From the NCBI RefSeq assembly GCF_006335115.1, contig NZ_VDMJ01000007.1, positions 16,164 through 77,823 of the forward strand: DNA of 61,660 nt, read 5' to 3'. Below are positions 46,628-55,989 of the stretch, in pieces. The notes under the pieces were generated by a model that was given only the letters and a program-made list of their open reading frames with translations, had not been told where the DNA came from and made no database searches. The first letter of the stretch is position 1, and the number at the start of each line of letters is the position of its first letter. Made by a program: the position numbers and the translations under genes. The DNA comes from Streptomyces sp. NP160. Its GTDB lineage: Bacteria > Actinomycetota > Actinomycetes > Actinomycetales > Quadrisphaeraceae.

Positions 46628-48610
46628 GTGGGCCTGCTGCCGCAGATCACGAGTCCGCGCGACCTGCGCCGCCTCACCACCGCGCAGGTGTGCGAGCTGG
46701 CCGACGAGCTGCGCACCTTCCTCGTGCGGGAGGTCAGCCGCACCGGCGGGCACCTGGGGCCCAACCTCGGCGTGGTCGAGCTGACGCTGGCGATCCACCG
46801 CACGTTCGACTCCCCGCGGGACGCCGTCGTCTTCGACACCGGGCACCAGTCGTACGTGCACAAGCTGCTGACCGGCCGGCAGGACTTCTCCGGCCTGCGC
46901 AAGCGCGGCGGCCTGGCCGGCTACCCCAGCCGGGAGGAGTCCGTCCACGACGTCGTGGAGAACTCCCACGCCTCCACCTCGCTGAGCTGGGCGCACGGCA
47001 TCGCCCAGGGCTTCGCGCTGCAGGGCCAGGGCGACCGGCACGTCGTCGCCGTCATCGGCGACGGCGCGCTCACCGGCGGCATGGCCTGGGAGGCGCTGAA
47101 CAACATCGCCGCCGACGCCGACCGGCGCATGGTCGTCGTCGTCAACGACAACGGGCGCTCCTACGCCCCGACCATCGGCGGCATGGCCCACCACCTCGCC
47201 ACGCTGCGCACCACGCGCGGCTACGAGCGCTTCCTGGAGTGGGGCAAGGCCACGCTCGCCCGCGGCGGGGCGCCGGGCCGGATGGCCTACGACACCCTCC
47301 ACGGGATGAAGAAGGGCCTGAAGGACTTCGTGGCCCCGCAGGGCCTCTTCGAGGACCTCGGCATGAAGTACATCGGCCCGGTGGACGGGCACGACGTCGA
47401 GGCCCTCGAGCACGCCCTGGGGCGCGCCAAGGCCTTCGGCGGCCCGGTGATCGTCCACGCCATGACCCGCAAGGGCAACGGCTTCTCGGCCGCCGAGACC
47501 GACGAGGCCGACAGGTTCCACGCCGTCGGCGTCATCGACCCCGACACCGGCCAGTCCCTGGCGCCCTCGGGCGCCGCCCCGACGTGGACCAAGGTCTTCG
47601 CCGAGGAGATGGTGGAGGTCGGCCGCCGCCGCGCTGACGTCGTCGGCATCACCGCCGCGATGCTCATCCCGGTGGGACTGCACCGCTTCGCCGCCGAGCA
47701 CCCGGACCGCGTCATCGACGTGGGCATCGCCGAGCAGCACGCCACCACGGCCGCCGCGGGCCTGGCCTTCACCGGCCTGCACCCGGTGGTGGCCGTCTAC
47801 TCCACGTTCCTCAACCGCGCCTTCGACCAGGTCCTGCTCGACGTGGCCCTGCACCGGGCGGGCGTGACGTTCGTGCTCGACCGGGCGGGCATCACCGGCG
47901 ACGACGGCCCCAGCCACCACGGCATCTGGGACATGAGCCTGCTGGCGCCCGTGCCCGGCCTGCGCCTGGCCGCCCCGCGCGACGCGGCGACGCTGCGCGA
48001 GGAGCTGGCCGAGGCCCTCGACGTCGACGACGCCCCCACCGTGCTCCGCTTCTCCAAGGGGGCGGCGCCCGAGTCCGTCCCGGCGCTGGAGCGCCTGGGC
48101 GGTCCGCACGGCGTGGACGTCCTCGCCCGCACCGGCACTCCCGGTGAGCGGACCGAGCGCGGGCAGCGCGACGTGCTCGTCGTGGCGGTCGGGGCCTTCG
48201 CCCCGCTGGCGCTCGAGGTGGCCGAGCGGCTCGCCGCGCACGGCATCAGCGCCACCGTCGTCGACCCCCGGTGGGTGCTCCCGGTCTCACCGCTCGTGGT
48301 GGACCTGGCCCGCCACCACCGCCTGGTGCTCACCGTCGAGGACGGCGTGCGCACCGGCGGCGTCGGCTCCTGCACGGCGCAGGCGCTCGCGGACGCCGGC
48401 GTCGACGTCCCCACCAGCGCGGTGGGCGTGCCGGTGAGGTTCTGGGAGCACGGCAGCCGCGCGCAGGTGCTGGCGGCGGCGGGCCTGACCGCCCAGGACA
48501 TCGCCCGCGGCGTCGCCGAGCGCGTGTCCGGCCTCGCCGACGGCTCGACCGGGCCCTCCGGCTCCGTCGGCCGGGTGGACCCCGGCGCGCCTCTGGCCGA
48601 GCGGGGCTGA
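46628..48610 (+). CDS. dxs: 1-deoxy-D-xylulose-5-phosphate synthase
   Basis: First enzyme of the MEP isoprenoid pathway; it condenses pyruvate and glyceraldehyde-3-phosphate with thiamine diphosphate. 660 aa. The first domain has [21 protein letters not shown] and the ThDP/Mg motif [16 protein letters not shown] near residues 143-158. The transketolase pyrimidine domain has [37 protein letters not shown] and [20 protein letters not shown]. The C-terminal domain is complete ([15 protein letters not shown]). GTG at 46628 has GGGAGGG 6-7 nt upstream, and residues upstream of it in the open frame lack homology. M. tuberculosis dxs1 lies in the same broader neighbourhood. Confidence 0.96.
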   Translation: MGLLPQITSPRDLRRLTTAQVCELADELRTFLVREVSRTGGHLGPNLGVVELTLAIHRTFDSPRDAVVFDTGHQSYVHKLLTGRQDFSGLRKRGGLAGYPSREESVHDVVENSHASTSLSWAHGIAQGFALQGQGDRHVVAVIGDGALTGGMAWEALNNIAADADRRMVVVVNDNGRSYAPTIGGMAHHLATLRTTRGYERFLEWGKATLARGGAPGRMAYDTLHGMKKGLKDFVAPQGLFEDLGMKYIGPVDGHDVEALEHALGRAKAFGGPVIVHAMTRKGNGFSAAETDEADRFHAVGVIDPDTGQSLAPSGAAPTWTKVFAEEMVEVGRRRADVVGITAAMLIPVGLHRFAAEHPDRVIDVGIAEQHATTAAAGLAFTGLHPVVAVYSTFLNRAFDQVLLDVALHRAGVTFVLDRAGITGDDGPSHHGIWDMSLLAPVPGLRLAAPRDAATLREELAEALDVDDAPTVLRFSKGAAPESVPALERLGGPHGVDVLARTGTPGERTERGQRDVLVVAVGAFAPLALEVAERLAAHGISATVVDPRWVLPVSPLVVDLARHHRLVLTVEDGVRTGGVGSCTAQALADAGVDVPTSAVGVPVRFWEHGSRAQVLAAAGLTAQDIARGVAERVSGLADGSTGPSGSVGRVDPGAPLAERG

Positions 48611-48629
48611 CGCGCGCCACCCTGCTCGC

Positions 48630-49712
48630 ATGCACGGGCAGGGGGACGGCCACGGGGGTCACCAGGACGACGACGACCGGCCGCGGCTGGTGACGCGCGC
48701 CGACGTCGACCGGGCCGCGCTGCAGGCCGGGGTGCCCGAGGCGGCGGCGCTGCTCTGGGCGGCGCTCGCACCGACGGCCGCACCGACGGCCCTACCCACG
48801 GCCGCGCAGCACGGCAGGGCGGGGCGGCGCACCACCGCCGCCGAGGTGGCGGTCTACACCGGCGGCGTCATTGCGCTGCTGGCGATGTCGGTGTTCGCCG
48901 GGTCCGGGTGGGCCCAGTACGGCCCGCGTGCGGGGCTCGGCATCGTCACCGGTTACCTCGTGGTGTTCGTCCTCCTCGCCGAGCTGCTGCGCCGGCGGGC
49001 CCGCAGCGGTCCCGGCCCCGCCCGCATGGCGGCGGGGGTGGTCGCCGCGGTGGCCGTCTGCACGGTGCCGCTGGTGGTCTACGCCGCCCACGCCGCCACG
49101 GGCGTGCTGCGGCTGCCGTCCTACGCCGACTACGACGCCTTCGACGACTGGGGCGGGTCGGTGTGGATGGCCATGGAGGTCGGCGCGCTGGTGGCTGCGG
49201 TCGCCGCCTGGCTGCGGCACCGCACGAGCTTCCTGCTCGCGCCGCTGGTGGCGGCGCTGGCGTCCCTGGTGCTCGACCTGGGGGATGCGGTGAGCAGCAG
49301 CACCGGCACCGACCTCGGGCGGCAGGTGGCGGCGTGGCTGCTGGCCGTCGCCCTGGCGGGGGGCGGGGTGGCGCTCGACCGCCGCGGCCACCGGCGGGAG
49401 GCCTTCTGGCCCCACCTGGGGTCGCTGCTCGCCGTCGGGCTGGCGGTGCTGCTCCTCGAGGCCGACGCGACGCCCACGGCGCTCGCCTTCCTCGCCCTCG
49501 GCGTGGCAGCCATCGCCGCCGGGGTGGTGCTCGACCGGAGGGTCCACCTGGCGCTCGGCGGGCTGTACCTCGTGGGGGCGCTCTCGTACTTCGCGTTCGA
49601 CGTCTTCGGCGACACGGTGCTCTTCGCCCCCGCGCTCGCCGTCATCGGGCTGCTGGTGCTGCTGGGCGGCGTGCTGCTCGCCCGGCGGCGGCCCCGCGCC
49701 GGGGCCCGCTGA
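48630..49712 (+). CDS. Hypothetical multi-pass membrane protein, 360 aa
   Basis: Function unknown. A His/Asp-rich start (MHGQGDGHGGHQDDDDRP) is followed by a soluble segment (LVTRADVDRAALQAGVPEAAALLWAAL) and then about nine to ten membrane helices with short loops, ending in an Arg-rich tail (LLARRRPRAGAR). The regular hydrophobic pattern is that of actinobacterial DUF2157-like or poorly characterised membrane proteins, but I cannot assign the family. ATG at 48630 lacks a ribosome-binding site; CACCCT (48618-48623) is exactly 6 nt upstream. The His/Asp N terminus could bind metal, which is inference from composition only. Confidence 0.75.
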   Translation: MHGQGDGHGGHQDDDDRPRLVTRADVDRAALQAGVPEAAALLWAALAPTAAPTALPTAAQHGRAGRRTTAAEVAVYTGGVIALLAMSVFAGSGWAQYGPRAGLGIVTGYLVVFVLLAELLRRRARSGPGPARMAAGVVAAVAVCTVPLVVYAAHAATGVLRLPSYADYDAFDDWGGSVWMAMEVGALVAAVAAWLRHRTSFLLAPLVAALASLVLDLGDAVSSSTGTDLGRQVAAWLLAVALAGGGVALDRRGHRREAFWPHLGSLLAVGLAVLLLEADATPTALAFLALGVAAIAAGVVLDRRVHLALGGLYLVGALSYFAFDVFGDTVLFAPALAVIGLLVLLGGVLLARRRPRAGAR

Positions 49713-49745
49713 CGCGCGGTCACGGCCGGCCGCCGGACCCGCCCC

Positions 49746-50690
49746 TCAGCGCACCCAGCGGGGTGCCAGCGCCACCTCGTCGCGGGTGACCAGCGCCGGG
49801 CGGGACAGGCCGCGGCGGTCGGGCTCGGTGGCGGCCCAGGCGGCGGCCACGAAGTCGGCGTCGATGCGGGCGAGGTCGGTCCAGCCCCGCATGCGCGAGG
49901 GGACCGCCACCACGCGCAGGCCGGTGCCGTCCGCCTCGGCCAGCCACCGCCGCAGCGGCGCGGAGGCGAGCAGCGTCAGCGCGTCGCAGCCGTCCGTGGG
50001 CTCCACCACGGTCACGGCCTGCGCGGGTCCGTGGTCGGGGTCCTGGAGGGCCTCGTGCTCGGCCACCCGCGCGCGCAGCTCCCGCTCCACGCGCTGGGCA
50101 GCGACCCGCCCCGCGGCCTCGAGGTGCGCGGCGGCGCTGCGCCACGCGGCGCCCGCGTCGAGGGGGCGCTGGCCGGCGGCCACGGCCTCGGCGTCCAGCC
50201 GGGCCAGCAGGTCCGGCCACACCGGGACCGGGTCGGCCTCGCCGGGGACGGCACCGACCAGGCCGAGACCGACGTCGAGGGCACCTCCGTGCACCGTGGC
50301 CCGCACCCAGGCGGGGCCCGGGTGCAGGGCGCCGTCGCGGGGCAGGGCCAGGGGCCGCAGGCACCCGCGCAGCGCCTCGGGGGTGACGGCGGAGTGCGCC
50401 CGCAGCCAGCTGCGGAGCCGGGGCCGGGTGTCGGGGTCGTCGCTGCGCCGGTCACCGACGACCGCCGCGGCCGCCTGGGCGGACAGGTGGCGAGGTCCGT
50501 GCGGACCGGTCAGCAGCAGCCCGTCCGGGGCGGGCACGAGGTCGACGTCGTCCAGCACGCACACCTCCAGCAGCGCCTGGCGCACGCGCAGGCGCCGGTC
50601 CGCCGCCAGCCCGGTGCCGGGGGCGGGGTCCTGCGCCGCGTCTCGCGCGGGGTCCGCCGCGGGCGCGGGGCGGCTGGGATCGTGGAGCAC
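49746..50690 (-). CDS. Hypothetical protein, 314 aa
   Basis: I do not recognise a family. The protein is soluble, with no signal or membrane segment. After a Pro/Ala/Asp-rich start it shows LRVRQALLEVCVLDDVDLVPAPDGLLLTGPHGPRHLSAQAAAAVVG and a central region with DVGLGLVGAVPGEADPVPVWPDLLARLDAEAVAAG. A helical stretch follows (RSAAAHLEAAGRVAAQRVERELRARVAEHEALQDPD), and the end is RMRGWTDLARIDADFVAAAWAATEPDRRGLSRPALVTRDEVALAPRWVR. The start is supported by TAGGTT 6 nt upstream. It is convergent with the membrane protein gene and divergent from an amino acid permease gene. Confidence 0.72.
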   Translation of the reverse strand: MLHDPSRPAPAADPARDAAQDPAPGTGLAADRRLRVRQALLEVCVLDDVDLVPAPDGLLLTGPHGPRHLSAQAAAAVVGDRRSDDPDTRPRLRSWLRAHSAVTPEALRGCLRPLALPRDGALHPGPAWVRATVHGGALDVGLGLVGAVPGEADPVPVWPDLLARLDAEAVAAGQRPLDAGAAWRSAAAHLEAAGRVAAQRVERELRARVAEHEALQDPDHGPAQAVTVVEPTDGCDALTLLASAPLRRWLAEADGTGLRVVAVPSRMRGWTDLARIDADFVAAAWAATEPDRRGLSRPALVTRDEVALAPRWVR

Positions 50691-50696
50691 CCGGCG

Positions 50697-50702
50697 AACC
50701 TA
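50697..50702 (-). promoter_or_regulatory. Leaderless -10 element (TAGGTT) of the 314-aa hypothetical gene
   Basis: On the minus strand TAGGTT ends 6 nt before the GTG at 50690. The same hexamer serves ceoB. Confidence 0.6.
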
Positions 50703-50902
50703 GCCAGCCCCGCCGACACCGCCTCCCCGGACCGGTCACCGCCTGCCCCGGCCGGGCGAGGGGCGCCCCCCGACCAGCCGCCGACGTGACGCAGCGCAGC
50801 GGGCCGCGACCTCATCGGAGCGGGGTGCGCGCCGGCCTCGAGCGCGGCGTCGGCCGGCCTCCGGCTGGCAGACGCCGTCGGACAGGACGAGGATGCGCCG
50901 CC

Positions 50903-52429
50903 GTGAGTCTGTGGCGAACCAAGTCCGTCGAGGCGTCCATCGCCGACACCGAGGAACCGGAGCACTCCCTCAAGAAGGGGCTCGGCGCGCTGGACCTCGT
51001 GGTCTTCGGGGTGGGCGTGAGCGTCGGTGCCGGCATCTTCGTGCTCACCGGCCAGGCCGCCGCCTCGAACGCCGGGCCGGCGGTGGCGCTGTCCTTCGTC
51101 ATCGCCGCCGTGGCGTGCGCGCTCGCGGCGGTCTGCTACGCCGAGTTCGCCAGCACGGTCCCGGTGGCCGGCAGCGCCTACACGTTCTCCTTCGCGACCC
51201 TGGGCGAGCTGGTGGCGTGGACCATCGGCTGGGACCTCGTGCTGGAGTTCGTGGTCGGGGCGGCCGCGGTCTCGACGTCGTTCTCCGCCTACCTGCAGGT
51301 GGTGCTCGGGCAGGTCGGCATCGCGCTGCCGACGGCCGTCACCGGCGTGGAGGAGGGCGTGGTCAACCTGCCCGCGGCGCTGCTGGTGCTCGCGCTCACC
51401 GCCGTCATCGCCACCGGCATCAAGCTCTCCAGCCGGCTCAACCAGCTGCTCACCGCCATCAAGGTCGGGGTGGTGCTGCTCGTCATCGTGGTCGGGGCCT
51501 TCTACGTCTCCACCGCCAACTGGTCGCCGTTCGTGCCGCCGTCGCAGGGCTCGGGAGGACCGGGCGGCGGTGAGGAGAGCGCCCTCACCACACCGCTCGT
51601 GCAGACCCTGTTCGGCCTGGAGCCCTCGGTGTTCGGCGTCGGCGGTGTCGTCGCGGCCGCCGCGCTGGTCTTCTTCGCCTTCATCGGCTTCGACGTGGTC
51701 GCCACCACCGCCGAGGAGACCCGCCGGCCCCAGCGCGACGTCCCCATCGGCATCCTCGGCTCCCTGGCCGTGGTCACCGTGCTCTACGTCGCGGTGTCGC
51801 TCATCGTCACCGGGGTCCGGCCGTACACCGAGATCGACCCCGACGACGGCGCTCCGCTGGCCACCGCCTTCACCGCCATCGGCGTGGGCTGGATGGGCTC
51901 GGTCGTCGCCGTCGGCGCCTGCCTGGGCCTCGTCGCCGTCACGATGATCCTCATCATCGGCCAGACCCGCGTGGCCTTCGCCATGGCCCGCGACGGGCTG
52001 CTGCCGCGCTCCCTGGCCCGCACCGACCCCCGCACGGGCACGCCGGTGCGCATCACGGTCATCACCGGCTCGGTCATCGCCGTGCTGGCGGCGTTCGTGC
52101 CGCTGTCCGAGCTGAGCCTGCTGGTGAACATCGGCACCCTGTTCGCCTTCATCCTCGTCTCGGTGGGCGTGGTGGTGCTGCGGCGCACCCGTCCGGACCT
52201 GCAGCGCTCCTTCCGCGTGCCGGTGGTGGGACTCGTCGCCTCCCTGTCGGTGCTGGCCTGCCTCTACCTCATGCTCAACCTCACGCTGGAGACGTGGATC
52301 CGCTTCGTCGTGTGGATGGCGCTCGGCTACGTCGTGTACTTCCTCTACGCGCGCCGCCACAGCGTCCTGGCGCGCCAGCCCGCGCCGGGCGAGCGGGGCC
52401 AGCGCCGGAGCAGCACGCACCGCCCCTGA
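50903..52429 (+). CDS. APC amino acid permease of the CAT (cationic amino acid transporter-like) group
   Basis: A 508-aa transporter with twelve or more membrane helices. The start SLWRTKSVEASIADTEEPEHSLKKGLGALDLVVFGVGVSVGAGIFVLTGQ is characteristic of CAT-type permeases such as YfnA-like proteins. FAFIGFDVVATTAEETRRPQRDVPIGIL in the helix 6 region is also typical. The substrate is probably a cationic or neutral amino acid. GTG at 50903 was chosen because homology begins there and GAGGA lies 9 nt upstream; the ORF is open earlier from 50786 without homology. A strong hairpin follows, separating it from the next permease. Confidence 0.88.
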   Translation: MSLWRTKSVEASIADTEEPEHSLKKGLGALDLVVFGVGVSVGAGIFVLTGQAAASNAGPAVALSFVIAAVACALAAVCYAEFASTVPVAGSAYTFSFATLGELVAWTIGWDLVLEFVVGAAAVSTSFSAYLQVVLGQVGIALPTAVTGVEEGVVNLPAALLVLALTAVIATGIKLSSRLNQLLTAIKVGVVLLVIVVGAFYVSTANWSPFVPPSQGSGGPGGGEESALTTPLVQTLFGLEPSVFGVGGVVAAAALVFFAFIGFDVVATTAEETRRPQRDVPIGILGSLAVVTVLYVAVSLIVTGVRPYTEIDPDDGAPLATAFTAIGVGWMGSVVAVGACLGLVAVTMILIIGQTRVAFAMARDGLLPRSLARTDPRTGTPVRITVITGSVIAVLAAFVPLSELSLLVNIGTLFAFILVSVGVVVLRRTRPDLQRSFRVPVVGLVASLSVLACLYLMLNLTLETWIRFVVWMALGYVVYFLYARRHSVLARQPAPGERGQRRSSTHRP

Positions 52430-52437
52430 CGGCCTCG

Positions 52438-52469
52438 TCCGCCCCCGCGGCGTCCCCCGTGGGGGCGGA
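52438..52469 (+). terminator. Hairpin after the first amino acid permease gene
   Basis: TCCGCCCCC and its complement with four further pairs (one G-T) give a stem of about 13 bp, starting 9 nt after the stop. Confidence 0.75.
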
Positions 52470-52598
52470 TCGCCGGTGAGGCCGGGCGATCACGGGCCAG
52501 CAGGAGCACCCTGAGCACCGGCTGGAGGAGCCGGGCCACCGCGCGGCGGGGTGGCCCGGGCTGAGGGTCCGGCTGACCGCTGGCGAGAGGACGGGACG

Positions 52599-54050
52599 AT
52601 GGCGACGCGCACCGAGGACACCTCACCGGGACCGCGGGAGCCCGGAGGGCACCCTGCTCCAGGGGGGCACGGCGGCCCGGGCCTGCAGAAGGGCCTGAGC
52701 CAGCGGCACCTCACGATGATCGCCATCGGCGGCGTCATCGGGGCCGGGCTCTTCGTGGGGTCGGGGGAGGTCATCCGCACGACGGGCCCGGGGGCGTTCC
52801 TCACCTACGCCCTCACGGGCGTGCTGGTCATCCTCGTCATGCGGATGCTGGGCGAGATGGCCACGGCCAACCCCGGCACCGGCTCCTTCAGCGACTACGC
52901 GCGCTCCGCCCTCGGGAACTGGGCGGGCTTCTCCACCGCCTGGCTGTACTGGTACTTCTGGGTCATCGTCGTCGGCTTCGAGGCCGTCGCGGGCGCCCGG
53001 ATCATCCAGGAGTACGCGCCCGCCCTGCCCCTGTGGGCCATCTCGCTGGTGCTCATGGTGCTCATGACGGTCACCAACCTCGTCTCGGTGCGCTCCTTCG
53101 GGGAGTTCGAGTACTGGTTCGCCGGCATCAAGGTGGCGGCGATCGTGCTGTTCCTCCTGCTGGGGGCGTTCTTCGTGCTCGGGGTGTGGCCCGGCGCGTC
53201 GATGGACTTCTCCGGCCTGACCAACGGCCAGCAGGGCAGCACGGGCTTCTTCCCCAACGGGGTCGGGGCGATCTTCAGCTCCATCGTCGTCGTCGTCTTC
53301 TCCATGGTGGGCGCCGAGATCGCCACCATCGCCGCGGCCGAGTCGAAGGACCCGGTGAAGGCCGTCGCCCGCGCGACCCGCAGCGTGGTGGTGCGCGTCG
53401 CGATCTTCTTCGTCGGGTCGGTGTTCCTGCTGGTCTGCATCGTCCCGTGGGACTCCGAGGAGCTGCGGGTCTCTCCCTACGCGGCCGCCCTGGGGGAGAT
53501 GGGCATCCCCTACGCGCCGCTGGTGATGAACCTCGTGGTGCTCACCGCGGTGCTCAGCTGCCTGAACTCGGGGCTCTACACGGCCTCGCGGATGCTCTTC
53601 GTGCTGGCGGACCGCCACGAGGCGCCCAAGGCCCTGGTCCGCCTCGGTCCCAGCGGTGTGCCGCGGGCGGCCATCCTCACCTCCACGGTGGTCGGCTTCC
53701 TGTGCGTCGTCGCTGCCGCGATCGACCCGGAGGGCGTGTTCCTCTTCCTCCTGAACTCCTCCGGCGCGGTGATCCTCTTCGTCTACCTGCTCATCGCCGT
53801 GAGCCAGCTCGTGCTGCGCCGCCGCACCGACCCGGAGCGCCTCGTCGTGAAGATGTGGCTGTTCCCGGTGCTCACCGTCGTGGCGATCGTCGCGATCCTG
53901 GCCATCCTCGTCGCGATGGGCTTCGACGCCGACACCCGCACGCAGCTGTTCCTCAGCCTCGGCAGCTGGGCGGTGTTCCTGCTGCTGTTCGCGGTGACCG
54001 CAGGGCGGCGCCGCGCGGCGAGGGAGCGTCAGGGGTCAGCGGCATCATGA
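52599..54050 (+). CDS. APC amino acid permease of the AAT/GABA-permease group
   Basis: A 483-aa transporter. After a Gly/Pro-rich N terminus it has GLSQRHLTMIAIGGVIGAGLFVGSGEVIRTTGPGAFLTYALTG, the hallmark of the AAT family (GabP, AroP, CycA relatives). MVGAEIATIAAAESKDPVKAVARATRSVVVRV and LNSGLYTASRMLFVLADRHEAPKAL follow. GabP-like proteins share the last motif, but the substrate remains open. ATG at 52599 has GAGAGGA about 8 nt upstream. The next gene, an ABC exporter, starts 5 nt after its stop yet carries its own -10-like hexamer. Confidence 0.88.
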   Translation: MATRTEDTSPGPREPGGHPAPGGHGGPGLQKGLSQRHLTMIAIGGVIGAGLFVGSGEVIRTTGPGAFLTYALTGVLVILVMRMLGEMATANPGTGSFSDYARSALGNWAGFSTAWLYWYFWVIVVGFEAVAGARIIQEYAPALPLWAISLVLMVLMTVTNLVSVRSFGEFEYWFAGIKVAAIVLFLLLGAFFVLGVWPGASMDFSGLTNGQQGSTGFFPNGVGAIFSSIVVVVFSMVGAEIATIAAAESKDPVKAVARATRSVVVRVAIFFVGSVFLLVCIVPWDSEELRVSPYAAALGEMGIPYAPLVMNLVVLTAVLSCLNSGLYTASRMLFVLADRHEAPKALVRLGPSGVPRAAILTSTVVGFLCVVAAAIDPEGVFLFLLNSSGAVILFVYLLIAVSQLVLRRRTDPERLVVKMWLFPVLTVVAIVAILAILVAMGFDADTRTQLFLSLGSWAVFLLLFAVTAGRRRAARERQGSAAS

Positions 54051-54054
54051 CGGC

Positions 54055-55989
54055 GTGAGCATCGAGGGCACCGCCTGGGGCGTCCTGTACAAGACCGCCT
54101 ACGGCCAGCAGGACCAGCGGCCCTTCTCCCGCGCCACCCTGCGGCGGGTGCTGGAGTTCGCCCGCCCGCACCGGGCGCGCATCGGCTGGTTCCTGCTGGT
54201 CGGGGTCGTCCAGGCGGCGCTGACCGTGGCGACGCCGCTGCTGGCCGGGCGGGTGGTCCAGGCCATCACCCAGCGCGAGGCGACCTCGGTCGTGGTGGGC
54301 CTGGCCGCGCTCATCGCCGTCATCGCCCTCCTCGAGGCCGGCACGAGCATGCTCAGCCGCTGGCTCAGCTCCACCCTGGGCGAGTCGGTCATCCTGGACC
54401 TGCGCACCACCGTCTACGAGCACGTGCAGCGCCAGCCGGTGGCCTTCTTCACGCGCACCCGCACGGGCGCGCTGGTGAGCCGGCTCAACTCCGACGTGCT
54501 CGGGGCCCAGCGCGCCTTCAGCGACACCCTCGTGGGCGTCGTGTCCAACACCGTGACGCTGCTGCTCACCCTCGGCGTGATGCTGGCGCTGAGCTGGCCG
54601 ATCACCGTGCTCGCGCTCGTGCTGCTGCCCCTGTTCCTGGTGCCCGCGCGCCGCGTCGGGCGCCGCCTCGCAGGCCTGCAGCGCGAGGCCGCCGGCCACA
54701 ACGCCGCCATGACCGACCAGACCACGGAGCGCTTCTCCGCCGCCGGCGCCACCCTGGTCAAGCTCATGGGGGACCCGGCGCGCGAGGCCGCCGAGTACGC
54801 GGCGCGCGCCGAACGGGTCCGCGACATCGGCGTGCGCACCGCGGTGGTGTCCTTCTCCTTCGTGACAGCCCTCGTGCTGGTCTCCGCGCTCGCCCTCGCC
54901 CTGGTCTACGGCCTCGGCGGCTTCCTGGCGCTGCGCGGCACGCTCGAGGCGGGCACCGTGGTGAGCCTGGCCCTGCTGCTCACGCGGCTGTACGCGCCGC
55001 TGACCGCGCTGGCCAGCGCCCGCCTCGACGTCATGCAGGCCCTGGTGAGCTTCGAGCGGGTCTTCGAGGTGCTCGACCTGGAGCCGCTCGTGCGCGAGCG
55101 CCCCGACCCGGTGCCGCTGCCGGACGGGCCGCTGGCGGTCGAGCTGGACCGGGTCTGCTTCTCCTACCCGTCCGCGGAGCAGGTCTCGCTGGCCTCCCTG
55201 GAGGACGTCGCGGTGCTCGACCCCCGCGGCGGCACGCAGGTGCTCCACGGCGTCTCCTTCCGTGCCGAGCCCGGACAGGTCGTCGCCCTGGTCGGCTCCT
55301 CGGGGGCCGGCAAGTCCACCACCGCGTCGCTGCTGCCGCGCCTGTACGACGTCGACACCGGCGCCGTCCGCCTCGGCGGGGTCGACGTGCGGGACCTGTC
55401 CTTCGCCGACCTGCGCTCCGCCGTCGGTGTGGTCACCCAGGACGGCCACCTCTTCCACGAGTCCCTGCGCTCCAACCTGCAGCTGGCCGCACCGGGAGCG
55501 AGCGACGAGCAGCTGTGGGACGCCCTGGACCGGGCCCGCCTGCGCGAGGTGGTGCTCGACCTGCCCGACGGCCTCGACACCGTGGTCGGGGAGCGCGGCT
55601 ACCGCCTCTCCGGCGGCGAGCGCCAGCGCCTCACCATCGCTCGGCTCCTCCTCGCCTCCCCGCGCGTCGTCGTGCTCGACGAGGCGACCGCCCACCTCGA
55701 CTCCACCTCCGAGGCGGCCGTGCAGGCGGCCCTGTCCGAGGCGCTCGCGGGCCGCACCGCGCTCGTCATCGCCCACCGGCTCTCCACGGTGCGCTCCGCC
55801 GACCTCATCCTCGTGGTCGAGCACGGGCGCATCGTCGAGCGCGGCACCCACCCCGAGCTGCTCGCGCTGGGCGGGCGCTACGCCGAGCTGCACGCCACGC
55901 AGTTCGCCGCCGGTCCCTCCGGGGCCGGGACAGGCGTTCCGGGAGCCGACGACGACGCCCGCCGCCAGGGGGAGCCCAGCCGTGCCTGA
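54055..55989 (+). CDS. ABC exporter, fused membrane and ATPase domains
   Basis: A 644-aa half-transporter. Six helices occupy about residues 35-330, with the exporter coupling motif FFTRTRTGALVSRLNSDVLGAQRAFSD. The ATPase domain has GSSGAGKSTTASLLPRLYDVDTGAV (Walker A), LSGGERQRLTIARLLLASPRVVVLDEATAHLDS (signature and Walker B) and IAHRLSTVRSADLILV (H-loop). A short insertion (SAEQVSLASLEDVAVLDPRGGTQ) lies between the first ATPase strand and Walker A. It should work as a homodimer exporting a lipid, drug or peptide. GTG at 54055 has CATCAT exactly 6 nt upstream. It overlaps the downstream AlkZ-like gene by 8 nt. Confidence 0.92.
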   Translation: MSIEGTAWGVLYKTAYGQQDQRPFSRATLRRVLEFARPHRARIGWFLLVGVVQAALTVATPLLAGRVVQAITQREATSVVVGLAALIAVIALLEAGTSMLSRWLSSTLGESVILDLRTTVYEHVQRQPVAFFTRTRTGALVSRLNSDVLGAQRAFSDTLVGVVSNTVTLLLTLGVMLALSWPITVLALVLLPLFLVPARRVGRRLAGLQREAAGHNAAMTDQTTERFSAAGATLVKLMGDPAREAAEYAARAERVRDIGVRTAVVSFSFVTALVLVSALALALVYGLGGFLALRGTLEAGTVVSLALLLTRLYAPLTALASARLDVMQALVSFERVFEVLDLEPLVRERPDPVPLPDGPLAVELDRVCFSYPSAEQVSLASLEDVAVLDPRGGTQVLHGVSFRAEPGQVVALVGSSGAGKSTTASLLPRLYDVDTGAVRLGGVDVRDLSFADLRSAVGVVTQDGHLFHESLRSNLQLAAPGASDEQLWDALDRARLREVVLDLPDGLDTVVGERGYRLSGGERQRLTIARLLLASPRVVVLDEATAHLDSTSEAAVQAALSEALAGRTALVIAHRLSTVRSADLILVVEHGRIVERGTHPELLALGGRYAELHATQFAAGPSGAGTGVPGADDDARRQGEPSRA

